Notes under the pieces: model-generated | What the model saw: only the letters and a program-made list of their open reading frames with translations | The model's database searches: none | What the model was told of the DNA's origin: nothing | Shown here: positions 34,117 to 43,202 of the stretch, piece by piece | How the letters are laid out: each line of letters starts with the position of its first letter | Position numbering within the stretch: position 1 is the stretch's first letter | Made by a program: the position numbers and the translations under genes | Origin: Flavobacterium caeni | GTDB taxonomy: Bacteria > Bacteroidota > Bacteroidia > Flavobacteriales > Flavobacteriaceae | DNA length: 64,000 bases | Direction: 5' to 3' | Assembly (NCBI RefSeq): GCF_900101895.1 | Contig: NZ_FMVF01000002.1 | Coordinates: 316,451 to 380,450 of the forward strand

Positions 34117-34872
34117 TCAGTCGATGGCCGCCACGATGGCTGCAAAATCTGCGGCTTTGAGCGCCGCGCCGCCAATGAGCCCGCCGTCTACGTCGGGTTG
34201 CGAGAAAATCTCACGCGCGTTGTCGGGCTTCACGCTGCCACCGTACAGGATCGACACGTCTTCGGCCACATCGCTGCCAAAGGACTTTCTGATCGTTTCA
34301 CGGATAAACAAATGCATTTCCTGCGCTTGTTCGGGCGATGCCGTTTCGCCGGTGCCGATGGCCCAAACGGGTTCGTAGGCCAGGATGATGTTGGCCCAGG
34401 CTTCCTTGGCAATGTGGAACAGCCCGTCGCGCAACTGGTTTTCGACAATGTTGAAATGGTTGCCCGATTGACGGTCCTTGAGTTCTTCGCCAAAGCAAAA
34501 AATCACCTTCATGTAATTCTTGAGCGCCGTATCGACTTTGTAGGCCAACAACGAATCGGTTTCGTGAAAATAGGCGCGTCTTTCCGAATGACCCAAAATC
34601 ACAAGATGCACGCCAATGCTGCGCAACATATCGGCCGAGATTTCGCCCGTATAGGCGCCGCTTTCGGACTGGTGCATGTTTTGCGCGGCCACTTCGATGT
34701 TCGTGAATTCGAGGTGTTCTACGGCCGAAGCCAGGTTCGTAAATGTGGGCGCCACGACAATGTGCGCTTCTACGTCGTGCGGCAACTGGTCGATGAGTTC
34801 GTTGAGCAAATCTTCGGTTTCCTCGGCGTTTTTGTGCATTTTCCAGTTTCCGGCAACAATCTTTTGTCTCAT
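34117..34872 (-). CDS. tpiA: Triose-phosphate isomerase
   Basis: 251 residues, cytoplasmic. Interconverts dihydroxyacetone phosphate and glyceraldehyde 3-phosphate. All catalytic motifs are present: AGNWKMHK (Lys), ILGHSERR (His) and AYEPVWAIGTG (Glu plus loop 6). It is last in a minus-strand operon and overlaps the upstream TlpA-like gene by 4 bases (34869-34872). Confidence 0.98.
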   Translation of the reverse strand: MRQKIVAGNWKMHKNAEETEDLLNELIDQLPHDVEAHIVVAPTFTNLASAVEHLEFTNIEVAAQNMHQSESGAYTGEISADMLRSIGVHLVILGHSERRAYFHETDSLLAYKVDTALKNYMKVIFCFGEELKDRQSGNHFNIVENQLRDGLFHIAKEAWANIILAYEPVWAIGTGETASPEQAQEMHLFIRETIRKSFGSDVAEDVSILYGGSVKPDNAREIFSQPDVDGGLIGGAALKAADFAAIVAAID

Positions 34873-35363
34873 GGTTTCAATGAATTTAAGGTGGCGTCTA
34901 TTTTTTCAAAGTCGGTTTCTATGGCGCGGTACAACACCACTTTTCCCGTCGGGTCGATCACGATGTAGCGCGGGATCCAATCCAGGTCGATCGATTTCCC
35001 GAAGGCGCCTTTCATGCCATCGGTGGCCCAGTAATGGCTGCCCTTGAGTTGGTGTTTCTCGATGCCGGCCTTCCATTTGTCGTCGGCCTTGTCCATCGAT
35101 ACGAATACGTAGTCGGCTTCGGGATGGTTTTGTTGGAGTTCTTTTAATTTGGGCATCGCCTTGACGCAATCGCCGCACCAAGACGCCCATATTTCGAGAA
35201 CGACCGTTTTCCCGCGGTGTTCGGCCAGGATGTCCTTGAAGGCGATTTGCGCGCCATCAAGCGCAGTCAGTTTGTTTTGGAGCGCGGCCGAGGAAAATTC
35301 CTTTTTTTGCGATTGGCAAGACAAGGTGACGCCGATTACCGCAAGACACAGTATTTTTTTCAT
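34869..35363 (-). CDS. TlpA-like thioredoxin-fold lipoprotein
   Basis: 164 residues with lipobox (GVTLSC). The thioredoxin fold has the redox motif WCGDC in a WASWCGDCVKAMPKL setting and the cis-Pro segment LDWIPRYIVID. Such periplasm-facing lipoproteins reduce or isomerize disulfides, for example in c-type cytochrome maturation. It lies downstream of a DoxX-type membrane protein gene and overlaps tpiA, an arrangement common in flavobacteria. The partner is unknown. Confidence 0.9.
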   Translation of the reverse strand: MKKILCLAVIGVTLSCQSQKKEFSSAALQNKLTALDGAQIAFKDILAEHRGKTVVLEIWASWCGDCVKAMPKLKELQQNHPEADYVFVSMDKADDKWKAGIEKHQLKGSHYWATDGMKGAFGKSIDLDWIPRYIVIDPTGKVVLYRAIETDFEKIDATLNSLKP

Positions 35364-35432
35364 TGTAATTGATTTGTGCCCTACAAATGTAATCGATAAC
35401 GTTCAATTGTCTCCCAAAGATTTACTAATATT

Positions 35433-35732
35433 TTAGCCCTGGCCGGCTGCTTTTTTGTCTTTGTTGACCAGGTTTTCGTCCAGAAAAACGGGGCGGCTTT
35501 TCTTTTTCTTTTTCTTCGGGAAGAAATGCTGCTTGATGGTCACAAAAAGCACGATGGCCGAAACGGCAATCAGCAAAAAACCCACAATCACATTGAATAC
35601 TTGGCCCAACGGCGGGCTTTCGCGCTTGGAGAGGTTTTCGACCATGAAAATACCGAGCGCCATTGCGGCCACGCTAACCGCGCACGTGACCAGCATTTTC
35701 TTTTGCTTCTCTCTTTCGAATCTGTTGTTCAT
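35433..35732 (-). CDS. Small two-helix membrane protein, unknown
   Basis: 99 residues from the ATG at 35732. Two hydrophobic segments (about 13-31 and 42-65) with a basic tail of consecutive lysines (PKKKKKKSRP) facing the cytoplasm by the positive-inside rule. It is located two bases after the DoxX-family gene, so surely in the same operon. No family with known function is recognised. Confidence 0.75.
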   Translation of the reverse strand: MNNRFEREKQKKMLVTCAVSVAAMALGIFMVENLSKRESPPLGQVFNVIVGFLLIAVSAIVLFVTIKQHFFPKKKKKKSRPVFLDENLVNKDKKAAGQG

Positions 35733-35734
35733 GG

Positions 35735-36841
35735 TTACAGCGTTAATTGGTCGATGTCGTTGTAGTGTACCTTTTGTTTGATCGTACCTTTTTCGATCAG
35801 CACGATGCTTGGGTTGGCGCGTTCGATGGTTTTGAGCGTCGTGCCGTCGCAAAAGTAATAGTCGAACGTTTGTCCGAATTGCTTTTTGGCGCCCGCAATC
35901 TCGGTTTCGCCCGATGCTGTCATCGCGATCACTTTGTATCCTTTGCCTTTGGCCAGCTGGTGCAGCGCTTCGAGTTTTTGCATCCCTTCGGCGCTCGATT
36001 TGGTCAGGTCATAGGCCACGAATACCATCAGCTTGGGTTCGGCGAGGAACTCGTCTTTGTGGTCCGATCCGTCTTTTTCCATCGTAAAATCGTGGATGGG
36101 CGGCACGTAACCGGTCTTGTCGATTTCGTCGATACGGTCTACATACACGGCATCGGCGGGAATTTTTCCATCCATGACATCCTGATAGCTGAATTTGGTG
36201 TCCACCCCGTTGACCTTGTAGATGAACGTGATGATCGGGTCTTTGGGTTTGATGTGCGCGGGGTAGGCCATGCCTTCGGGGATGTTGGTCCCCGCTTTGT
36301 AGGCGCGGAAATCCTTGAGCGGCAAATGGTTCAACACCCAATAGCCCATAAAGCAACAGGCCACGACACTGGCCACGACCAATCCGTTGGTGAATTTCTT
36401 GCCAAGGATGGGTTTGATCAGCTTGAGGTTGGCCGCCAGGATCAGGATAAAGAACAGCAACACCACGTCTTTGGTGAACGATTCCCACGGCGTGAGCTTG
36501 AGCGCGTCGCCAAAACAACCGCAATCGGTGACTTTGTTGAAATAGGCCGAATAGAACGTCAGGAACGTAAAGAATACGATCATCAAAAGCAGGCTTCCCA
36601 CCGTGAATTTGGGCTGATAACCCAAAAGCAACATGACGCCCAACACCGTTTCGAAGATCACGATGAAAATCGCCAAACCAAGCGCATACGGGATCAAAAA
36701 CGGCAAATTGAGCACGGTTTCACCAAAATATTCGGCTAGTTTGTATGAAAAACCAACCGGATCGTTGAGTTTGATGAGCCCCGAAATGATAAAAAGGACC
36801 CCGACAAAGACGCGTGAAAATTGGGTAAGTATGTTTCTCAT
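35735..36841 (-). CDS. DoxX-family membrane protein with thioredoxin-like tail (BT_3928 type)
   Basis: 368 residues. The N-terminal half holds about five transmembrane helices of the DoxX/MauE kind (FVGVLFIISGLIKLNDPVGF) with a conserved TDCGCFGD loop. The C-terminal part (about 180-368) resembles a soluble thioredoxin-like domain (FDYYFCDGTTLKTIERANPSIVLIEKG) without a CxxC pair. MauE/DoxD relatives supply electrons for disulfide formation or quinone-linked redox. Being followed by a TlpA-type lipoprotein, it may form a thiol-disulfide relay with it; this is inference. Confidence 0.83.
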   Translation of the reverse strand: MRNILTQFSRVFVGVLFIISGLIKLNDPVGFSYKLAEYFGETVLNLPFLIPYALGLAIFIVIFETVLGVMLLLGYQPKFTVGSLLLMIVFFTFLTFYSAYFNKVTDCGCFGDALKLTPWESFTKDVVLLFFILILAANLKLIKPILGKKFTNGLVVASVVACCFMGYWVLNHLPLKDFRAYKAGTNIPEGMAYPAHIKPKDPIITFIYKVNGVDTKFSYQDVMDGKIPADAVYVDRIDEIDKTGYVPPIHDFTMEKDGSDHKDEFLAEPKLMVFVAYDLTKSSAEGMQKLEALHQLAKGKGYKVIAMTASGETEIAGAKKQFGQTFDYYFCDGTTLKTIERANPSIVLIEKGTIKQKVHYNDIDQLTL

Positions 36842-36845
36842 GGCA

Positions 36846-37391
36846 TTATGGTTTGTGGAAATTCAACAAAATCAAGGCAAAAACCGCATAGTTGATCATG
36901 TCCTGGTAGTTGGCGTCGATGCCTTCAGACACGATGGTTTTGCCTTTGTTGTCTTCGATTTGTTTGACGCGAAGAATTTTTTGCAGGATCAAATCGGTCA
37001 GGGAACTCACACGCATCTCGCGCCAGGCCTCGCCGTAATCGTGGTTTTTGGCCTCCATCAGCTCCTTGGTGATCTTGATTTTGGCATCGTACCATTCGGT
37101 CGCTTGCGCCGGATTTAGGTCGGGTTGTTCGGCTACACCCAAGTCGAGCGAGATGAGCGCCATGATCGCATAATTGATGATGCCGATAAATTCGCCCGAT
37201 TCGTCTTCGTCGATTTTGCGGACATCATTCTCTTGCAAACTGCGGATGCGTTGGGCTTTGATGAAAATCTGATCGGTGAGCGACGGCAATCGCAAAATGC
37301 GCCACGCACTGCCGTAATCCTGCATTTTATTGTTGTAAAGTTTACGACAAATCGCAATGACCTTGTCGTATTCTTCGCTGGTATTGTTCAT
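36846..37391 (-). CDS. DUF1599 (Nmad1-like) protein with internal duplication
   Basis: 181 residues consisting of two similar halves: residues about 10-85 (ICRKLYNNKMQDYGSAWRIL) and about 105-180 (ITKELMEAKNHDYGEAWREM), each with a DYG-AW motif, a SLTD segment, and a NYA/AL ending. DUF1599 is also named nucleotide modification associated domain 1 because phage members sit with base-modification genes. The function of the bacterial duplicate form is unknown. It starts the operon that runs to tpiA, five bases before the DoxX-family gene, and is divergent from folP. Confidence 0.85.
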   Translation of the reverse strand: MNNTSEEYDKVIAICRKLYNNKMQDYGSAWRILRLPSLTDQIFIKAQRIRSLQENDVRKIDEDESGEFIGIINYAIMALISLDLGVAEQPDLNPAQATEWYDAKIKITKELMEAKNHDYGEAWREMRVSSLTDLILQKILRVKQIEDNKGKTIVSEGIDANYQDMINYAVFALILLNFHKP

Positions 37392-37503
37392 GAATTGGTT
37401 TATATTTGTATGGTATTTTTCCCAAAAATATAATTATTATTGACAACTTGTGCGATATATTGAAAATATCGACAAAAGGCAAGAATCCCCAAAGAACAAC
37501 TAC

Positions 37504-38334
37504 ATGACAATCAATTGCAAAGGCCGTTTGGTCGATTTTTCGACCCCCAAGGTGATGGGGATTTTGAACACTACACCCGACTCATTTTACGACGGCGGAA
37601 GTTACGTCACCGAGGCGAAAATTTTGCGACGTGCCGAAGAAATACTTTCGCAAGGTGCGACTTTTATCGACATCGGTGGCTATTCGAGTCGTCCGCGCGC
37701 CGCGTTTGTAGACGAAACGGAAGAACTGTCGCGTGTGCTCCCGACCGTAGATTTGATCCTTGCACATTTTCCCGAGGCGCTGATTTCGGTCGATACCTTT
37801 CGCAGCAACGTGGCACGGCAGGTGGTAGAACACGGCGCGGCGCTCATCAACGACATTTCGGCCGGGCTGCTCGACGAGCGTATGCTCGAAACCGTTGCGC
37901 AAGTTCAGGTGCCGTACATCATGATGCACATGCGCGGCAACCCGCAAACCAGGCAGCAATTCACTGATTACGGCGATATTGTCAAGGAAATGCTGTCGTA
38001 TTTTTCAGAAAGAACAGCCGCCGCAAGAAATTTGGGCATCAACGATATTATTATCGATCCGGGTTTCGGTTTTTCAAAGACGTTGGAACAGAATTATGAG
38101 GTGCTGCAAAAACTCGACCTGTTTCAAATCATCGAATTGCCTTTGCTGGCCGCGGTTTCGAGAAAGTCGATGATCTACAAAGTATTGGAAAGTTCCGCTG
38201 CCGAAGCGCTCAACGGCACCACGGTAGTCAATACCTTGGCGCTGTCTAAAGGCGCAAAACTGTTGCGTGTGCACGACGTAAAAGAAGCCGTCGAGTGTGT
38301 CAAATTAACCAACGCGATATGGGCAAATATGTAG
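37504..38334 (+). CDS. folP: Dihydropteroate synthase
   Basis: 276 residues from the ATG at 37504 (an earlier start at 37450 lacks family homology). Joins 4-aminobenzoate and hydroxymethyl-dihydropterin pyrophosphate for folate synthesis. Motifs: MGILNTTPDSFYDGG, DIGGYSSRPRA, SVDTFRSNVA, DPGFGFSK and SRKSMI. The usual Gly of the RPG element is Arg here (SRPRA). The 3' end overlaps the next gene by 16 bases (38319-38334), which couples its translation to a regulator. Confidence 0.97.
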   Translation: MTINCKGRLVDFSTPKVMGILNTTPDSFYDGGSYVTEAKILRRAEEILSQGATFIDIGGYSSRPRAAFVDETEELSRVLPTVDLILAHFPEALISVDTFRSNVARQVVEHGAALINDISAGLLDERMLETVAQVQVPYIMMHMRGNPQTRQQFTDYGDIVKEMLSYFSERTAAARNLGINDIIIDPGFGFSKTLEQNYEVLQKLDLFQIIELPLLAAVSRKSMIYKVLESSAAEALNGTTVVNTLALSKGAKLLRVHDVKEAVECVKLTNAIWANM

Positions 38335-39992
38335 CTTGTGTGTTGTTGCTGGCAATCGGCATGGTCGCTTCGGCGCAAAAGACCAACGACCTTTTGCGTT
38401 CTATCGACCGTCAGAAAGAAGATACCGTAAAAGTCGGGCTTTATGAAAAACTGTTCAAAGCCACCAAAGATTCCGATCACATCCGCGCGATGGAAAGCCT
38501 GCGGAACATGGATCGACTGAGTCGCAAACTTCAGTATACCAAAGGGATAGAAAAAGTATTTTATCTGAAAGCTACCTTGTTTTTTTACCGGGATGAATCG
38601 GATTCTGCGTTGGTCTACTACCGCAAATACCTGTTTTCGCAGACGGTTAAAAATTCGCCCATCGAAAAGATCAAAACCCACAGCAATATTGGGAATGTGT
38701 ACCAGCAAAAAAAGCAATACGATTCTGCCGTGTACTATTTCAACAAGTCATTGGCCGAGTGTAAAACGTTGGATTGCGACAAAATACTCTGTGCGGTACT
38801 CAACAACATTGGTCTCACCGTTTATTCGATGGGGAACGCGGCCAAAAGTCTTCCTTATTTTGAACAGGCTTACCAATGTGTGCTCGATCGAAACGATCAC
38901 GAAAGCCTGCCCAACATCATGAACAACCTGGCCATTTCGTATGCGCTCAACGGAAAGAAGAATCCGGATCGGTTGTTTATCGATTTGCTGAAGCGGCCCG
39001 AACTTACCGAAAGCACCAAAGCCACCGTGTATTTGAACCTGGGCGGATTTTATTTCAGAAGCAAAAAAACGGCTGCCGCCGAACAGTACTTTCTCAAGGC
39101 CGATTCCGTTTTCAAAAAAATAGGACAGGGCAACCCCGAAATGCTGCACAGCCTTGGGAGTATTTACCTCGAGAAGCAGCAGTTCGAGAAAGCGCTGGCG
39201 TATTTCAGAAAGGTAAAAAAGCAGTATCCCGATTACAACCAATCAGAAATGTTGTACCGCGATTTTGCGAGCGTGCATTTTGCGCGAAAAGCCTACGACA
39301 GTGCCCAATTTTACTATGAAAAATTGTTTGCGCTCAAAGATGCCAAACAAAAAACAGCGATCGAAGATGCATTGACCAAGGCCCAGGAAGGCGTCGACTT
39401 TATCAAAAAGGAGTCAGAGATCAAGGCACTTCGGCTAGAAAAGGAGCTTTTAAAGGCCGACACGCTAAGGGTTGGGATTATCGTATCGGCATTGGTTTTT
39501 GTTTTGGCGTTATTGGCCGCGCTGGGTTTCATCTACCTCAAAAAAGAGCGCGCAAAAAGCAAGATCAACGAATTGGAACTCGAGCGCAAAAACCGAAAGA
39601 TCAACGAATTTTCACAAAAAATCGAACAGCGCAACAAAACCATAGCCGATATCGAAGCCAAATTTGAAGATTACAAAGACAAGCAAAGCATGCAGGAACT
39701 CAAACTCGATATTATTGAGACGCTTGATGTGGGTGGCGATGGCGATACGTTCAATCATTATTTTGAAGACCAGCACAAAGGATTTTACGCAACACTCAAA
39801 ACACTCGCCCCAGACCTGACCAACAACGATTTGCGTTTGTGCTCGCTTTCTAAACTCCGGTTGAGCCTTAAGGAAACCGCCAATGTGCTGAATCTTTCGA
39901 TCGATGCGGTAAAATCGGGTCGTTACCGCATCCGGAAAAAATTAAACCTGACCGACAAGGAGTCGCTGTCGGATTTTTTGAGTACTTTGTAA
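38319..39992 (+). CDS. TPR protein with transmembrane helix and LuxR-like HTH
   Basis: 557 residues from the ATG at 38319 (signal peptide ending ASAQ). About 30-350 is a periplasmic helical array of tetratricopeptide repeats (for example YDSAVYYFNKSLAECKTL). A single helix (about 386-407) and a charged coiled coil (about 410-470) lead to a C-terminal helix-turn-helix (about 500-545, LSLKETANVLNLSIDAVKSG). The HTH is closely related in pattern to that of the PUL regulator at 4168-6909. It looks like a one-component signal sensor, without kinase. A T9SS cargo gene follows after 115 bases, a possible target. Confidence 0.85.
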   Translation: MGKYVACVLLLAIGMVASAQKTNDLLRSIDRQKEDTVKVGLYEKLFKATKDSDHIRAMESLRNMDRLSRKLQYTKGIEKVFYLKATLFFYRDESDSALVYYRKYLFSQTVKNSPIEKIKTHSNIGNVYQQKKQYDSAVYYFNKSLAECKTLDCDKILCAVLNNIGLTVYSMGNAAKSLPYFEQAYQCVLDRNDHESLPNIMNNLAISYALNGKKNPDRLFIDLLKRPELTESTKATVYLNLGGFYFRSKKTAAAEQYFLKADSVFKKIGQGNPEMLHSLGSIYLEKQQFEKALAYFRKVKKQYPDYNQSEMLYRDFASVHFARKAYDSAQFYYEKLFALKDAKQKTAIEDALTKAQEGVDFIKKESEIKALRLEKELLKADTLRVGIIVSALVFVLALLAALGFIYLKKERAKSKINELELERKNRKINEFSQKIEQRNKTIADIEAKFEDYKDKQSMQELKLDIIETLDVGGDGDTFNHYFEDQHKGFYATLKTLAPDLTNNDLRLCSLSKLRLSLKETANVLNLSIDAVKSGRYRIRKKLNLTDKESLSDFLSTL

Positions 39993-40107
39993 TTGGCTTA
40001 AAATCAATGTGTTTTGGGTGATGACACTTTTTCAACACCTCAAAAACAGCGCATGTCCCGATCTGATTTCCGAATTTTGATTTGAAAAAGACCAAAAATC
40101 TATTGCT

Positions 40108-42312
40108 ATGAAAAAATCATTACATGCCTTTGCTGTTGTTTTCTTGTGGATGTTTGCAACGGGCCATGCGCAAACCTGGAACAAGTTGGCCGGATTCAAC
40201 GATGCCAATGCCGCGGTTTGGATGGATGCAGGGACGTCCACCAATTATGCGATCACCGCCGACCGATGGATTTACCATTGCGACAACAACGCCACCGAGT
40301 GGATTCCGTTTGTGAATGTTCCCGCGACCTATACCGTGGGAACGATCAAGGCGTCTAAAGTGAGCAACCGGGTTTTTTGCCTGACATCAACCAGCGGCAT
40401 CGCTTATACCGATAATTTTGGTGCCACATGGCAAAGCAACAATCTGGGTGGCGGAAACGGCGGCCAGTCTGGTTCCGGCCCTTATTTGCTCGCATATGCA
40501 CTCAACGGAGCCAAGGTCTTGGCGTCGACGATGGGTGCAATCATGGGCGAAATCCAGAACAAGCTGTTCCTTTCCAACGACAACGGCGTGACGTATAGTC
40601 AGTTGGCGAATCTGGGCTTTTATCCGACAGGATTTCATTTTGTAAACGAATCCGAAGTGCTCTCCAATGCCAGCAACGGCATTTTTAAAACCACCGATCT
40701 AAACAGCTGGGTTTCTATTGGGTTCGATGGTCTTGAAGTTACCGATCTTGAAGTCAGCGGAACCCAGGTTTTCGCGTCTGTCATGGTGACTTCAGGCAAT
40801 GGAAAAGTATACAAAAGCAACGATTCGGGGCTCACATGGAATGAGTTGTCCGGGCTGCCCGTCAACAACGGGGTTTCTAAATTGGCTTACGATGCGGTTC
40901 ACGACCGGCTTTTTGCCACGACAAAATCGGGTGTTTGCGTGTACGCCGACAACACTTGGAGTGTAGTGAGTGCGTTGAATAAAGCCCACGAAATTATTGT
41001 TACGGGCAATCAGAGCGTGCTTTTTTCGGGTGTTCGTATCAATGGCATCCATAAAATCAACGCAAACGATCTTGCCGTGCAGCAAATCAACAATGGTTTG
41101 TTGATTCCGTCGGATATGATGGCGGTTTCTTCGGATGACCAATTGTACACGGGTTCGCTACAGACTTCTTTTTTATCGAAACTGGACTTGACCAATTTAG
41201 AATGGACCTCGCAAACCCTTTTTGAGGAAATCGATTTTACGCGAAATTTGTCGATGGGCATTGCCAGCGACGGACAATGCGTAGTAGGCGGTTTGCATTT
41301 CATCGGAAAAACGGCCAATCAAGGCAATTCGTTTTCGATTATCGCCGATGACAATACCGCTCCGCTGGCGCCTGTTTACGACATGCTCAACCCGCAAAAA
41401 ATGTTTTTGGGCAACAATGGTTCGATTGCGATGGTGCAGCATGCGCTCCAGGATTATGTCGATTACAGCCCCGATATGGGCGCAACCTGGCAACACCTGT
41501 ACGAAAACAATGGTACCAATCCCGGTTTGTTGGGCCTAACGAAAATCTGTTCGGGCACCCAAACGCATTTTATTTTGGGCATGTCGAACCTTACCGCGCA
41601 ACCGGTGGTACTGGCTTCGGACAGTGTTGGCGGAACCTGGGTGGCTTTGCCCAACCCCAACAACACGTTGGTGCGCGATATTTTTGTCGATAAGTTCAAT
41701 ACGCTTTATGCGGTTACCCAATCGGGTTTGTACCGTTTGAATCCGGGCAGTGCTACCTGGACACCATTGAACATCGATTTAGGGCTGGAAGGAAACAAAG
41801 TGGTCGAAGTTAAATTCAACAACAGCAACCAGTTGCACGTACTGATAAGAACCACCACCACACCATTTGCCCAGGAAGGACTTTATATTCCAAATGAAAC
41901 CGAAACCGCCTTTACGCAGGTGCCGCTACCGGTTGTCGATGGCAATACGATTCCTTTAAAAAACCTGAGTTTCAGCGGGAGCAACATTCCGTTGGCGATG
42001 ACCAATTTGGCCGTCCATGACTTTGAGAACGAAGGGATCTATTACTTTTCCGATGCGCCATTTTTAGCGGTAAATCAGGTAAAAACGGTAGACGATTTGC
42101 GCGTGTTTCCGAATCCTGCATCGGGGCAAGTCAATGTGGTGTCGAAAAACGCCCCAACGTCGGCCCACTTGGTGTCGATGACCGGGCAGGTGATTCCGGT
42201 GTTAATTTCGAACGGAAAATTCGACGTTTCAACAATAGCCTCGGGCTTTTATGTGTTGCAATTGAACGGTAACAACCAGGCTTCCCATCAAAAGTTAGTG
42301 GTAGCGCATTGA
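40108..42312 (+). CDS. Secreted beta-propeller protein with T9SS type A sorting domain
   Basis: 734 residues, signal peptide ending GHAQ. Most of the protein is repeated blades of the sialidase/photosystem-II-stability-like type (FLSNDNGVTYSQLAN, VYKSNDSGLTWNELSG, YSPDMGATWQHLYENNG). The last 75 residues form a type A C-terminal sorting domain (VDDLRVFPNPASGQVNV to FYVLQLNG...HQKLVVAH), which sends it through the type IX secretion system. Likely an extracellular binding or structural protein; no catalytic residues are recognised. Confidence 0.88.
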   Translation: MKKSLHAFAVVFLWMFATGHAQTWNKLAGFNDANAAVWMDAGTSTNYAITADRWIYHCDNNATEWIPFVNVPATYTVGTIKASKVSNRVFCLTSTSGIAYTDNFGATWQSNNLGGGNGGQSGSGPYLLAYALNGAKVLASTMGAIMGEIQNKLFLSNDNGVTYSQLANLGFYPTGFHFVNESEVLSNASNGIFKTTDLNSWVSIGFDGLEVTDLEVSGTQVFASVMVTSGNGKVYKSNDSGLTWNELSGLPVNNGVSKLAYDAVHDRLFATTKSGVCVYADNTWSVVSALNKAHEIIVTGNQSVLFSGVRINGIHKINANDLAVQQINNGLLIPSDMMAVSSDDQLYTGSLQTSFLSKLDLTNLEWTSQTLFEEIDFTRNLSMGIASDGQCVVGGLHFIGKTANQGNSFSIIADDNTAPLAPVYDMLNPQKMFLGNNGSIAMVQHALQDYVDYSPDMGATWQHLYENNGTNPGLLGLTKICSGTQTHFILGMSNLTAQPVVLASDSVGGTWVALPNPNNTLVRDIFVDKFNTLYAVTQSGLYRLNPGSATWTPLNIDLGLEGNKVVEVKFNNSNQLHVLIRTTTTPFAQEGLYIPNETETAFTQVPLPVVDGNTIPLKNLSFSGSNIPLAMTNLAVHDFENEGIYYFSDAPFLAVNQVKTVDDLRVFPNPASGQVNVVSKNAPTSAHLVSMTGQVIPVLISNGKFDVSTIASGFYVLQLNGNNQASHQKLVVAH

Positions 42313-42313
42313 G

Positions 42314-42787
42314 TTATTGGTGGTGGTATGGTTCGCCGCGCAAGATCGTAAAGGCGCGGTACACCTGTTCGATGAAAAACAGCCTGACCATTTGGTGCGA
42401 GAACGTCATGGACGAGAGCGATATTTTGCCCGTGGCTTTTTTGTAAACCGTTTCAGAAAACCCATAAGGCCCGCCGATGACAAACACCAGCGTCTTGATG
42501 CCCGAGTTCATCTTTTTTTGCAACTCGCTAGAAAAGCCCACGCTCGAAAACACCTTGCCGTTCTCGTCGAGCAACACCAATTGGTCGGTAGGCGAGAGCT
42601 TGGCCAGGATCAATTCGCCTTCCTTTTCCTTTTGTTGGGCTTCGGACAGGTTCTTGGCGTTCTTGATATCGGGGATGATGTCGAGCTCGAACTTGATGTA
42701 AAACGACAACCGCTTGGTGTAGTCATCGATCAGCGATTGCAGCGCTTTGTCGTCGGTCTTGCCGATGGCGATGAGCTTGATGTTCAT
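42314..42787 (-). CDS. rlmH: 23S rRNA (pseudouridine-1915-N3)-methyltransferase
   Basis: 157 residues of the SPOUT methyltransferase family. The C-terminal trefoil-knot region holds VFVIGGPYGFSETVYKKA (SAM site) and SLSSMTFSHQMVRLFFIEQV; it ends in the GEPYHHQ tail normal for RlmH. It methylates pseudouridine 1915 of helix 69 in assembled 70S ribosomes. It is last in a minus-strand cluster beginning at the GNAT gene and is two bases from the small membrane protein upstream. Confidence 0.97.
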   Translation of the reverse strand: MNIKLIAIGKTDDKALQSLIDDYTKRLSFYIKFELDIIPDIKNAKNLSEAQQKEKEGELILAKLSPTDQLVLLDENGKVFSSVGFSSELQKKMNSGIKTLVFVIGGPYGFSETVYKKATGKISLSSMTFSHQMVRLFFIEQVYRAFTILRGEPYHHQ

Positions 42788-42789
42788 GG

Positions 42790-42996
42790 TTAGCTGTCGA
42801 GGAATCCGTCCTTTTTGTCCTGCTTTTTAGACATCTTATAGATCATGAACACGCCAGCCGCGGCCTCGAAGGTCATCCCGAGGATGATCACCAAGCTGGC
42901 CAGTGGCCAATGCATGATTTTCATGATTGCGCCAAAAATCGTGAGCACGGCGCCCAACAGAAAGATAATGAGGATTTGTTTGTTGCTTAGTTGCAT
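42790..42996 (-). CDS. Small two-helix membrane protein, GldL-N-terminus-like
   Basis: 68 residues from the ATG at 42996; a GTG at 42999 would add one residue. Two helices (about 7-25 and 32-52) and the segment GAIMKIMHWP, similar to the opening of GldL, the T9SS/gliding motor membrane protein, but without its cytoplasmic domain. The stop of the upstream small gene overlaps the start as TGATG, so the two are coupled. Function unknown; similarity to GldL may only reflect a general helical hairpin. Confidence 0.7.
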   Translation of the reverse strand: MQLSNKQILIIFLLGAVLTIFGAIMKIMHWPLASLVIILGMTFEAAAGVFMIYKMSKKQDKKDGFLDS

Positions 42997-43178
42997 CACG
43001 GTTTGTTTTTAAAACGACCCAAAATTTCACGGATCAGCACGGCCGTCAGGGCGCCAATCGCAAAGACGTGCAGGAACACGACGGCGCTCAGGTGTTGCGC
43101 GCCCTCGGTACGCGTTAAGTTCCCGATGGCTACCATCAGCAGCACGGCGGCGATGAGTCCTCTTTTGGTGTGGTTCAT
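42996..43178 (-). CDS. Small membrane protein, unknown
   Basis: 60 residues. Two hydrophobic segments (about 7-22 and 30-50) ending in a basic tail (LGRFKNKP). Its stop TGA (42998-42996) overlaps the next start in TGATG. It sits 24 bases downstream of the GNAT gene. No homologous family recognised, but position, coupling and hydrophobic pattern support a real gene. Confidence 0.6.
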   Translation of the reverse strand: MNHTKRGLIAAVLLMVAIGNLTRTEGAQHLSAVVFLHVFAIGALTAVLIREILGRFKNKP

Positions 43179-43202
43179 GGTTTTGGCTTAAACGTCACAA
43201 AG

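Noticed and set aside
40108..42312. True sialidase in the type A T9SS protein
   Set aside because: The blades resemble Asp-box repeats (S-N-D-G-x-T-W) but the catalytic Arg triad and Tyr/Glu of sialidases could not be found.
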